Part shown: positions 33,091 through 40,676 of the stretch, in pieces
Position numbering within the stretch: the first letter of the stretch is position 1
Layout of the letters: every line of letters begins with the position of its first letter
Origin: Lysobacteraceae bacterium
GTDB taxonomy: Bacteria; Pseudomonadota; Gammaproteobacteria; Xanthomonadales; Rhodanobacteraceae
NCBI GenBank assembly: GCA_004143945.1
Contig: SEHB01000005.1
Location: 124,001 to 188,000, forward strand
DNA: 64,000 nt
Reading direction: 5' to 3'
Notes under the pieces: model-generated
Database searches by the model: none
What the model was told of the DNA's origin: nothing
What the model saw: only the letters and a program-made list of their open reading frames with translations
Made by a program: the position numbers and the translations under genes

Positions 33091-34734
33091 CTAGTACACG
33101 TCGCGCCGGTAGCGCCCCTCGTCCTGCAGGCGATCGACCCGGGCGGGCCCGAGCACGTCGACGAGTACCGCATGCACGCCGGGCGCCATGCCCTCGAGGC
33201 TGCCGCAGACATGGACCGATGCGCCCGCGTCGACCCATGCGCGCAACGCCGGCGCCGCCTCGGCGAGCCGCTGCTGCACGTAGACGCGCCCGGCCTGGTC
33301 ACGCGAGAACGCGAGATCGAGCCGTTCGATCCACCCTTCGCGCTGCCAGCGCAGGATCTCGTCGCGATAGTGGAAGTCGTGCGCTGCGTGGCGCTCGCCG
33401 AACACCAGCCAATTGCGGCGATGGCCGTCGGCGATGCGTTGCCTGAGCAGTGCGCGCAGGCCCGCGATGCCGGTGCCGTTGCCGACCAGCAGCAGCGGTC
33501 GCACGTCGCGCGGTGCATGGAAGTTCGGATTGCCGCGCACGCGCAGGCGCACCGAGGCGCCCTCCTGCGCGTGCTGCGTGAGCCAGCCCGAACCGAGGCC
33601 GATCGAACCGTCCGGGCGCTGCATGCTTCGCACCAGCAGCTGGATCGCGCCGTCATCGGGAATCGACGCGATCGAGTATTCGCGATGCGGCAAGGGTCGC
33701 AGTCGCGACGCAATCGCGCGCGCGTCCTCGCCACGCAGCCCTTCCACGCTCGGCAACACACTGCCGGCCGCGCGTTCACGCAGCGCCGCTTTGCCTTCGT
33801 CGCGCGGATCGAGGCCGAGCGCGCCCAGCCATGCTTCGACGGTCGCCTCGGCATGGCAGGGACCGACCTCGGCGATGTCGCCGGCCTGCCAGTCATGTCG
33901 CGCGCCGTCGATCGGCTCGAGTTCGAGGTGGAAACACGGGCCGCCGACGCTGCCGGCGTTGAGCAGGCGCCGCGCGCGCAGGCGCCACGGCGCGTACTCG
34001 GGTGCGCTCCAGTCGGCAAGATCCGCGGAACCCGCGAGCAGCCCGAGGTGATGTTGCCAGTGGCGCAGCGCGCCTTCGTCGCCGTCGTCGACCTCGACCG
34101 GATCGAACAGCGGCTCGGCGGCGCCATGGCGCAGCCACGCATCGAGTTGCCGGCCGAAGCCGCAGAAATTGCGGTAGCTGCGGTCACCGAGCGCAAGCAG
34201 GCCGTAGCGAAGGCCGCGCAGATCCGCGGGTTCACCGAGGGCGTTGCGCACGAACGCGACCGCATCGTCAGGCGCGTCGCCTTCACCGGTCGTGCTCGCG
34301 ACGATCAGCACGCGACCGGCCGCACGCAGGCGTGCCGGGTCGAGTGCCGCGAGGCGCATCAGGTCGACGACGACACCCGCGTCGCGCAACGCATCGGCCG
34401 TGCGCTGCGCGAGTTGCACGGCCTGCCCGGTCTGGCTCGCGTGCGCGACGAGCATGCGCGGCGAGTCGGCGAGCGCCGCATCGGCGATGGACGTCGACGA
34501 CCCGGCCCGGCGCGATTCGCGTGCGTGCCGGTACCCGGCGCGCGCGCAGGCGACGAGCCAGGCGAGCACGGCCACGGCCGCAAGCGTGCCGCGCAGCGCA
34601 TCGGGCGCCTGCCACTCCGGCATGCGCCCCTGCAGGAGCAGCAGCCACGCCGCGAGGGTCGCAAGAGCGGCGAGCGCGACGACGTGGCCGACCAGCGGTG
34701 GCCATTCCAGCGGCCGCCTCGCGCGTGCGCTCAT
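33091..34734 (-). CDS. Membrane-anchored sulfite-reductase-type flavoprotein reductase (flavodoxin-FAD-NADPH)
   Basis: 547 residues from ATG 34734, overlapping the apbE stop as ATGA. Two N-terminal TM segments (VGHVVALAALATLAAWLLLL and TLAAVAVLAWLVACARA), then flavodoxin domain about 95-235 (VAHASQTGQAVQLAQRTADA, IVASTTGEGDAPDDA, LLALGDRSYRNFCGFG), an FAD-binding domain (PHREYSIASIP) and an NADPH domain (LLLVGNGTGIAGLRALL, CGSLEGMAPGVHAVL). It resembles the CysJ alpha subunit but lacks a CysI partner here. In this operon the likely job is to feed cytosolic NADPH electrons to the PepSY membrane protein and the flavinylated periplasmic carrier. Confidence 0.88.
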   Translation of the reverse strand: MSARARRPLEWPPLVGHVVALAALATLAAWLLLLQGRMPEWQAPDALRGTLAAVAVLAWLVACARAGYRHARESRRAGSSTSIADAALADSPRMLVAHASQTGQAVQLAQRTADALRDAGVVVDLMRLAALDPARLRAAGRVLIVASTTGEGDAPDDAVAFVRNALGEPADLRGLRYGLLALGDRSYRNFCGFGRQLDAWLRHGAAEPLFDPVEVDDGDEGALRHWQHHLGLLAGSADLADWSAPEYAPWRLRARRLLNAGSVGGPCFHLELEPIDGARHDWQAGDIAEVGPCHAEATVEAWLGALGLDPRDEGKAALRERAAGSVLPSVEGLRGEDARAIASRLRPLPHREYSIASIPDDGAIQLLVRSMQRPDGSIGLGSGWLTQHAQEGASVRLRVRGNPNFHAPRDVRPLLLVGNGTGIAGLRALLRQRIADGHRRNWLVFGERHAAHDFHYRDEILRWQREGWIERLDLAFSRDQAGRVYVQQRLAEAAPALRAWVDAGASVHVCGSLEGMAPGVHAVLVDVLGPARVDRLQDEGRYRRDVY

Positions 34735-35756
34735 CGCGCTGCCTCGGCCGCGAACGCCCGCGTCATGCGTTCGGCGAAGCCGTCGCCGTCGCGCACGACG
34801 ATGCGCACCGCGAGCCCGCGCCGTTCGGCCCAGGCCAAACCCGCATCGGGTCCCAGCACCATGACGACGGTGCCGATCGCATCGGCATCGAGTGCGTCGC
34901 GCGCGAGCGTGCTGACCGACGCGATGTGGTGCTGCACGGGCCAACCGCTGCGCGGATCGATGTGGTGCGTGTAGCGCGTGCCCTCGTGTTCGAATGCATG
35001 CCGGTAATCGCCCGATGTCGCGATCGAGCGATCGCGCAGGAGGAGCACGCGCTCGACCTGGTCGGCCGTCTCCACCGCGCCCGCCGCCGCATCGGGCCGT
35101 TCGATCGCGACATGCCAGGGCTGCCCGTCGGCGCGAAGCCCGCGCGCGCGCAGCTCGCCGCCGACTTCGACGAGGTAGTCGCGGATACCGCTCGATTCGA
35201 GGTGCCGACCGACTTCGTCGGTCGCGAAGCCTTTCGCGATCGAGGACAGGTCGATCGACACGCCGCCGGGCTGGCGCACGCTGCGCGTGCGCGCATCGAG
35301 TTCGATGCGCCGCCAGCCGACGCGCGCGCGCGCCGCCTCGATCTCGGCTTCGCCGGGGATCCGGTGCGAGCGGCTGCCGGCGCCGAAACCCCAGAGGTCG
35401 ACCAGCGGGGCGACGGTCGGATCGTACGCGCCGCCGGAATCCGCCGCGAGCGCGAGCGCCTGTTCGAGCACGGTGAAGAACCCCGGCGGCAGCACCTGCC
35501 AGCTGCCGGCCGTTGCCTGGTTGAAGCGCACGAGATCCGAATCACGCTCGTACGTACTCATTTGCGCGACGACGCGGTCGAGTTCGGCCTGGATGCCGCG
35601 CTGGATCACCGCGATGTCCGCGCGTGCGGGCGCGAGCAGCGTGGCCGACCAGGTCGTCCCCATCGTTTCGCCGCGCAGCGTGCGCGGCGACGGCGCCGCA
35701 CACGCGGCGAGCAGCAGCGTGAGCGCGATCGAGGCGATGTGCGGGGACGCAGTCAT
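34731..35756 (-). CDS. apbE: FAD:protein FMN transferase ApbE (lipoprotein form)
   Basis: 341 residues. Lipobox in SIALTLLLAACAAP indicates a periplasmic lipoprotein. ApbE signatures: GETMGTTWSATLL, MSTYERDSDLVRFNQ, AYDPTVAPLVDLWGFG, DLSSIAKGFATDEVGRHL, YLVEVGGELRARG, IATSGDYRHAFEHEG and HHIDPRSGWPVQ with the conserved Asp/Thr region. ApbE transfers FMN from FAD to Thr in (S/T)GAT motifs of exported proteins. The DUF2271 protein in the same operon has such a motif (DGVSGAT) and is the obvious substrate. Confidence 0.92.
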   Translation of the reverse strand: MTASPHIASIALTLLLAACAAPSPRTLRGETMGTTWSATLLAPARADIAVIQRGIQAELDRVVAQMSTYERDSDLVRFNQATAGSWQVLPPGFFTVLEQALALAADSGGAYDPTVAPLVDLWGFGAGSRSHRIPGEAEIEAARARVGWRRIELDARTRSVRQPGGVSIDLSSIAKGFATDEVGRHLESSGIRDYLVEVGGELRARGLRADGQPWHVAIERPDAAAGAVETADQVERVLLLRDRSIATSGDYRHAFEHEGTRYTHHIDPRSGWPVQHHIASVSTLARDALDADAIGTVVMVLGPDAGLAWAERRGLAVRIVVRDGDGFAERMTRAFAAEAAR

Positions 35757-35803
35757 CGCCGGGGTCGGACGCCTGCACCGACGGACACGACGTGGGCGAC
35801 CGG

Positions 35804-36616
35804 TTACTGCGGCAGCACTTCCAGCGTCGCGGTGTAGGCGGCGCGACGCGAGGTCGCCTTCGCCTCGCTCGGCGTGCCGCCCTCGACCGACGCATGCAGC
35901 CAGTACATGCCCGCATCCGGCCAGGTCACGCTGAACTCGCCGTTCGCGTCCGTGGTGACATCGATCTGCTGCTGGGCATTGCGATAACGCGTGCCGCCCG
36001 GCACCACCTCGACCTCGAGGCCCTTCGCGGGCTCGCCGTCGAGCACGAAGCGGAACTTCGCAGGCTCGCCCGCGAACAGGTCGTTCGGATGCGTGATCGG
36101 GACCAGTTCGAGGCCGCGGCCGAGCGGTTTCAGCGCCGCGGTATCGGGCTTGCCGAGCGTGACGAAGGTCTCGACGCGGTTCTGCGCCTGCGTGACCACG
36201 ACGTTCTTCGCATCGGCCGGGATCTGCTTCGCGAGCGCCTCGGCATTGCCGCGCGCACGCTGCTTCCCGCCATCGGCGGTCTCGTAGCTCGCGGCGAGCC
36301 CGTCGCTCGGAATCGCGATGCGATAGGTGCCCGGCGTGGCGAGCGGCAACTCGAACGTGCTGCGCAACGCGCCTTCATGCACGTTCTCGGCAGTGAGCGT
36401 GCGACCGTCGGGCGCGGTCACCACGAGGGCCGCGAGCGACATCGGGCGATGGTTGAAGTAGAACAGGTCGTTGCTGACCGCCGCATCGAAGGTCACGCGC
36501 GCCTGCTCGTCGGAGAGCACCGTGGTCGAGGGCAGGATGAAGGTCTTGTGCGCGGAAGCGGACAGCGGAACGAGCGCGGCCAGCGCGAGCGCGGCCCAGT
36601 GGATCGTGGTCTTCAT
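35804..36616 (-). CDS. DUF4198 periplasmic protein
   Basis: 270 residues from ATG 36616, with GGAG about 8 bases upstream. Signal peptide WAALALAALVPLSASA and then HKTFILPSTTVLSDEQARVT, the typical start of DUF4198, with a repeated Ig-like beta structure: NHRPMSLAALVVTAPDGRTL, EGALRSTFELPLATPGTYRI, FAGEPAKFRFVLDGEPAKGL, ITDANGEFSVTWPDAGMYW-like. DUF4198 proteins commonly sit beside TonB receptors and metal-uptake genes; a periplasmic metal- or chelate-binding role is an inference. It lies between DUF2271 and apbE. Confidence 0.88.
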   Translation of the reverse strand: MKTTIHWAALALAALVPLSASAHKTFILPSTTVLSDEQARVTFDAAVSNDLFYFNHRPMSLAALVVTAPDGRTLTAENVHEGALRSTFELPLATPGTYRIAIPSDGLAASYETADGGKQRARGNAEALAKQIPADAKNVVVTQAQNRVETFVTLGKPDTAALKPLGRGLELVPITHPNDLFAGEPAKFRFVLDGEPAKGLEVEVVPGGTRYRNAQQQIDVTTDANGEFSVTWPDAGMYWLHASVEGGTPSEAKATSRRAAYTATLEVLPQ

Positions 36617-36699
36617 TGGATGGACTCCATCAGCGTGCAATCGTCGATCGTTGGAGCGGATCACGCGGGACCGGCGTCCCGCGCGCGATGGATGGCGCG

Positions 36700-37239
36700 C
36701 TAAGACGGATCGAGGTCGAGCCGCAGCGCGCCGAGTTCCGTCTTGCCCTGCGCGTCGAGGTGTTGCGGCGAACGCGGCGGCCATTCGAACGGGATCGTGA
36801 GCACCTCGCGGCCTCCGACTTCGCGCGCGGCCTCGACCACGAGCTTGTAGCTGCCGGCCGGCAACGCGCCGAGCGGCGGCTTGCCCTGCTCGAAGTGCAG
36901 GCGCTGCTCGCCGGCCGGCCGCGTCGCGCCGCTCACGCCATCGATCGGCAGCGCCTGGTCGCGTCCGCTGCGGCGCCACCACTGGCGCAGGTCCGCGAGC
37001 CACTTGGCGCCCGACTCCATCTTGCCCGACTGCGCGTCCTTGGCCGGCTTCTGCTGGTACCAGACCGCGAGGTTCGCGGCGACGCTGCGATCCTCGCGCT
37101 CGATCCAGGCCGCGACGTAGGGCCGGTGGTACTCGGCGACGTCGATGCGCGGAATCGTCAGGGTCACATCGAGCGAAGCGGCGGAAGCGGAAGCGGCGAG
37201 CCCGCATGAAAGTCCGATCGCAGCGTAGCGGTAACGCAT
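36700..37239 (-). CDS. DUF2271 periplasmic protein with ApbE flavinylation motif DGVSGAT
   Basis: 179 residues with signal peptide AAIGLSCGLAASASA. DUF2271 features: DVTLTIPRIDVAEYHRPYVA, WIEREDRSVAANLAVWY, GAKWLADLRQWWRRSGRDQ, LPAGSYKLVVEAAREVGGRE. The segment ALPIDGVSGATRPAGEQ includes DGVSGAT at residues 100-106 (DNA 36942-36922), identical in form to the FMN attachment sites of NqrC/RnfG, so Thr106 is the predicted flavin carrier. DUF2271 has been linked to flavinylation clusters in published surveys. Flanked by PepSY (14 bases upstream) and DUF4198 genes. Confidence 0.88.
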   Translation of the reverse strand: MRYRYAAIGLSCGLAASASAASLDVTLTIPRIDVAEYHRPYVAAWIEREDRSVAANLAVWYQQKPAKDAQSGKMESGAKWLADLRQWWRRSGRDQALPIDGVSGATRPAGEQRLHFEQGKPPLGALPAGSYKLVVEAAREVGGREVLTIPFEWPPRSPQHLDAQGKTELGALRLDLDPS

Positions 37240-37252
37240 GGCATCTCCAGTG

Positions 37253-37876
37253 TCAGTGAACCAGCAACAACGCGATCAGCAGCGGCAGCAGCACGCCGAA
37301 TCCCACCATCGGCCAGGTCGAAGGCCGCTGGCGTGCATGCATCTGCAGCAGGAACAGGCCGCTCAGCGAGAACACGAGCGCGGCGACCGCGAACAGGTCG
37401 ATGAACCAGCTCCACCACGGCCCCGCGTTGCGTCCCTTGTGCAAGTCGTTGAGGTAGGCGATCCAGCCTCGATCGGTGCTTTCGTGCGTCGCCTCGCCGC
37501 TCGCGGTGTCGATGCTGATCCAGCCGTCGCCGCCGGGCCGCGGCAGCGACAGGTAGATCTCGCCGTCCGACCATTCGGCCTCGCGCGTGCCCACGCGCAA
37601 CGACCAGTGCTGCGCGAGCCAGTGCGCGAGCGCGGGTGGCAACGACGCCTCGCCGTCTTCGTGCGCCGCGAGGCCGGCGAGCAGATCGGCCGGAACCCTC
37701 GCGGTGCGCGTGACGACCTCGGGGCGCGCTTCGATCCGACCCGCATGGTTCAACGTGATGCCGGTGGCCGCGAACAGCAGCATGCCGAGCAGGCAGACCG
37801 CCGAACTGATCCAGTGCCACTGGTGCAGCGTCTTGAGCCAGTACGCGCGGCGCTTGGGGTCTCGCTGGGTGTCCAT
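37253..37876 (-). CDS. PepSY-associated TM protein
   Basis: 207 residues. N-terminal HQWHWISSAVCLLGMLLFAA TM segment with TGITLNHAG after it, a periplasmic PepSY domain (about 45-145; PLPPALAHWL-like, VGTREAEWSDGEIYLSLPRP, WISIDTASGEATHES), WIAYLNDLHKGRNAGPWWSW, then TM segments at FIDLFAVAALVFSLSGLFLL and MVGFGVLLPLLIALLLVH. The family spans the membrane and is thought to carry electrons to periplasmic acceptors. It is the first gene of the operon, 51 bases from the Fur box. Confidence 0.88.
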   Translation of the reverse strand: MDTQRDPKRRAYWLKTLHQWHWISSAVCLLGMLLFAATGITLNHAGRIEARPEVVTRTARVPADLLAGLAAHEDGEASLPPALAHWLAQHWSLRVGTREAEWSDGEIYLSLPRPGGDGWISIDTASGEATHESTDRGWIAYLNDLHKGRNAGPWWSWFIDLFAVAALVFSLSGLFLLQMHARQRPSTWPMVGFGVLLPLLIALLLVH

Positions 37877-37926
37877 GCTGCTCCGGCTCGGTCCTTCGCG
37901 GCCTTCGGAGCCACAGCGATTACAAC

Positions 37927-37945
37927 ACGAATGCGAATGACTCTC
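37927..37945. promoter_or_regulatory. Fur box upstream of the PepSY-DUF2271-DUF4198-apbE operon
   Basis: ACGAATGCGAATGACTCTC matches 11 of 19 Fur consensus positions in an AT-rich patch 51 bases before the first gene. It is in a divergent gap, so it may also affect the plus-strand gene at 38055. Confidence 0.55.
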
Positions 37946-38054
37946 AATACCAGAATGTCCGTCGCGGCGAGATTCCGCAGCCATCCGCCCGGCGCATGGC
38001 GCACCCCGGTCGCTTCCGGCGTTGTCGTGGATGTCTCCCTCAATGGGGTCCGCG

Positions 38055-39446
38055 ATGGTCACCGCACTGCGCCGAATCGGCTTCACGCTCGCCTGCCTCC
38101 TCACGGTGCCCGCGATCGCGCTCGACGGCGAGTACGACCCGCGCTTCGGCAATTACCTGCCGGCCCGCACGCTGGTTCAGCCCCTGGCGGACCACCACGG
38201 CATGGCGTGGAGCATGGCCGTCTTGCCCGATGGACGGCTGCTGCTCGGCGGAGACGCGCTCGTGTTGCGACTCGGTGCGAGCGGACTGCCCGACCCCGCG
38301 TTCGGAAATTCGGCGTTCGGCGTCGCCGGCGTGTTCGCACTGCAACCGTTCGGCCCGCAGACGGGCTTCCTGCAGCCCGAAGCCATCCTGCGACAGGCCG
38401 ATGGCAGGCTGCTCATCGTCGGCTCCGCCGAAGCAACGGACTTCCGCCACCAGCCCGTCGCGTGCCGGACGAGCGCCGACGGAGTCCTCGATGAAACCTA
38501 TGGCGACGCGGGCTGCAGCGCCTACGTCGTCGAACAGGGACGCGAAGCGACGGTCGGCGCCGCCGCGCTCGACGCGTCCGGACGCCTCGTACTTGCGATC
38601 GACGGGGCGTTCACGTTCGGCGATCGGATCGTGATGGTGCGCCTGCTCGGCGACGGCGCGCTGGACACGACCTGGGGCACCAACGGGCGCACGGTGATCC
38701 TGCGTTTCGACGAGCTCGCGGGCGGCGGCACCTACCAGCAGCCCTACGGACTCGCGATCGACGCACAGGGCCGCGCGATCGTGGTCGGCGATTCGGGGCC
38801 TGCGAACTCGCACGATTTCGCGATCGCGCGCCTGGGTACCGATGGCTTCCTCGATCCGTCGTTCGGCGACGGCGGTGTGCGCGTGGTGGACTTCGCGGGT
38901 CAGCTTCAGACCGATGTCGCCTACGCAGTCGCCGTGCAGCGCAGCGGTCGGATCCTCGTCGGCGGCTACGCGAGCTTCGCGGGCACGCAACCGGGCATGG
39001 CGCTCCTCGCATTGACCGACGCAGGCGATGCCGACGCGGAGTTCGGCAATCTCGCGGGCCGAACGGTCGTGTGGCCTGTCGCGACTTCGGCCTACGCGAT
39101 GGCGACCGGCCTCGCGGTCCAGAACGACGGGCGCATCGTGCTCGGGGGCTACGCGCAGAACCCGGCCGACGGCGGCGCAGCTGCACAGGACATGGTCGTG
39201 CTTCGCCTGCACGCCGATGGCACCGGACCCGATGCGAGCTTCGCGAACGCCGGCGTGTTCACCGCAGGATTCGATCTCGGCGTCCCGGGCGACACGTCGA
39301 GGGACGATCGCGTGCACGCGATCGGGCTGCAGGCCAACCGGGTCGTCGCGGTCGGCGGCGCCGCCGACGACTGGCCGCACGCGTGGTACAGCGCGATCCG
39401 ACTCACCGAGGACCACCTGTTCGCCGATGGCGTCGAAGCGCCCTGA
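38055..39446 (+). CDS. Secreted delta-60 repeat protein with degenerate FADG tail
   Basis: 463 residues from ATG 38055; earlier in-frame ATGs at 38022 and 38043 are possible. Signal peptide RRIGFTLACLLTVPAIALDG. Six or more delta-60 repeats, for example DGALVLRLGASGLPDPAFG-like, LPDGRLLLGGDALVLRLG, VMVRLLGDGALDTTWGTNGR, IARLGTDGFLDPSFGDGGVR, VQNDGRIVLGGYAQNPADGG and VLRLHADGTGPDASFANAGV, suggesting a beta-propeller. The C terminus, IRLTEDHLFADGVEAP, is a degenerate form of the FADGFE tail (Val for Phe). Function unknown, probably extracellular or outer membrane. Confidence 0.8.
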   Translation: MVTALRRIGFTLACLLTVPAIALDGEYDPRFGNYLPARTLVQPLADHHGMAWSMAVLPDGRLLLGGDALVLRLGASGLPDPAFGNSAFGVAGVFALQPFGPQTGFLQPEAILRQADGRLLIVGSAEATDFRHQPVACRTSADGVLDETYGDAGCSAYVVEQGREATVGAAALDASGRLVLAIDGAFTFGDRIVMVRLLGDGALDTTWGTNGRTVILRFDELAGGGTYQQPYGLAIDAQGRAIVVGDSGPANSHDFAIARLGTDGFLDPSFGDGGVRVVDFAGQLQTDVAYAVAVQRSGRILVGGYASFAGTQPGMALLALTDAGDADAEFGNLAGRTVVWPVATSAYAMATGLAVQNDGRIVLGGYAQNPADGGAAAQDMVVLRLHADGTGPDASFANAGVFTAGFDLGVPGDTSRDDRVHAIGLQANRVVAVGGAADDWPHAWYSAIRLTEDHLFADGVEAP

Positions 39447-39476
39447 CCGCAGGGCCCGGCCCGGCGGCGCGCGGCT

Positions 39477-39791
39477 TCAGCGGTCGTCGCGCGTGTACAC
39501 GACGCCGTCCTCGACGCGGACCGGGAATTTCGCGGTGGGTTCGTACGCGGGCGGGCACAGCACCGCGCCGGTGCGGATGTCGAAGCGTGCGCCATGGCGC
39601 GGACATTCGATCTCGTGGCCTTCGATGATCCCGCCGGTCAGCTCGCCGCCGTCGTGGGTGCAGATGTCCTCGATCGCGTAGAGGTCGCCGTCGAGGTTGA
39701 ACACCGCGATCGGCGTGTCGCCGTCCCATGCGACGCGGTACTCGCCCGGCAGCAGCTCGCTCGTGCTGCACACCCTCACCCAACCGTCCAT
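39477..39791 (-). CDS. Rieske-type [2Fe-2S] ferredoxin
   Basis: 104 residues from ATG 39791, supported by GGAGG 4 bases upstream. Rieske motif: CTHDGGELTGGIIEGH then CPRHGARFDIRTG, giving the Cys-His and Cys-His ligand pairs. It resembles the small ferredoxin subunit of non-haem iron oxygenases that in Xanthomonadales is often coded at the end of the SUF cluster; here it is 2.4 kb from sufS. As no oxygenase gene is nearby, an electron-transfer role in Fe-S assembly or in an unlinked oxygenase is open. Confidence 0.88.
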   Translation of the reverse strand: MDGWVRVCSTSELLPGEYRVAWDGDTPIAVFNLDGDLYAIEDICTHDGGELTGGIIEGHEIECPRHGARFDIRTGAVLCPPAYEPTAKFPVRVEDGVVYTRDDR

Positions 39792-39870
39792 GCCACCTCC
39801 TGGCATCGATCCATGCGGGAGCCGAGGCCTGGAACAACGAGCCCTCCGAGCCTGCGAACGCAATGCCTGC

Positions 39871-40482
39871 TCATCGCGTCGTTCCCCGCATGTCCCGGGC
39901 GCTGCGTGTCGCGACCTCTTCCGACCTGGATGTCGCGTCGACACGCAGCGGCTTGGTCAGCAGCTCGAAGCGCAGGTCGTCCCGGAGCGGGATGCCGAAG
40001 CGTTCGTCGCCGTACGGGAACGGCGAGTACTCGCCGGTGCGCCCGTAGCCGCGGCGTTCGTACCACGCGATGAGTTCGTCGCGCACCGAGATCACGGTCA
40101 TGCGCATCATCGCGCAACCCCATTCGTCGCGCGCGATGCGTTCGGCCTCGGCGAGCGTCGCGCGACCGATGCCGCCGCCCTGCGACCCGGGACGCACCGA
40201 GAACATGCCGAAATAGCCCGCATCGACCTGCCGCTCGAGCTGCGCGCACGCGAGCAGCACGCGATCGGCTTCGACCAGCAGGATGCGCGCATCGTCGCGG
40301 CCGAGGAGTTCGGCGACGCCCGCCGCATCCGTGCGCTGGCCATCGAGCAGGTCCGCTTCGGTGGTCCAGCCCTGCTTGCTGGCCTCGCCGCGGTACGCCG
40401 ATTGCACGAGCGCGACGATCGAGTCGATGTCCGCGTGCGTCGCGCTGCGGAATTGCAGGGTGTGCGTTGGCGTGGTGTCCAT
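39871..40482 (-). CDS. GNAT family N-acetyltransferase
   Basis: 203 residues. GNAT features: RSATHADIDSIVALVQSAYR, VLLACAQLERQVDAGYFGMF, SVRPGSQGGGIGRATLAEAE (acetyl-CoA loop QGGGIG) and AWYERRGYGRTGEY. The tail (PLRVDATSRSEEVATRSARD) is longer than usual and not conserved-looking. Substrate unknown. It lies between the Rieske gene and the CTLREA protein gene. Confidence 0.85.
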   Translation of the reverse strand: MDTTPTHTLQFRSATHADIDSIVALVQSAYRGEASKQGWTTEADLLDGQRTDAAGVAELLGRDDARILLVEADRVLLACAQLERQVDAGYFGMFSVRPGSQGGGIGRATLAEAERIARDEWGCAMMRMTVISVRDELIAWYERRGYGRTGEYSPFPYGDERFGIPLRDDLRFELLTKPLRVDATSRSEEVATRSARDMRGTTR

Positions 40483-40676
40483 GCGATCGGTGTTGTCCGG
40501 TGGGAGTTTCGGTCACTCGGCACTTCGGGCAGTCGCACCCCATGCCAGGCGCCGGTGTGCCGTGAGGCATCCGATCATACGTCGCCGGGCGCCCGCCAGG
40601 CGGCATGCGTCGATGCATGCGTTCGTACCGCCGCGCCCGCGGGTTTGTCCAGGCGACCTCCCGACCAGGCCTCGCC

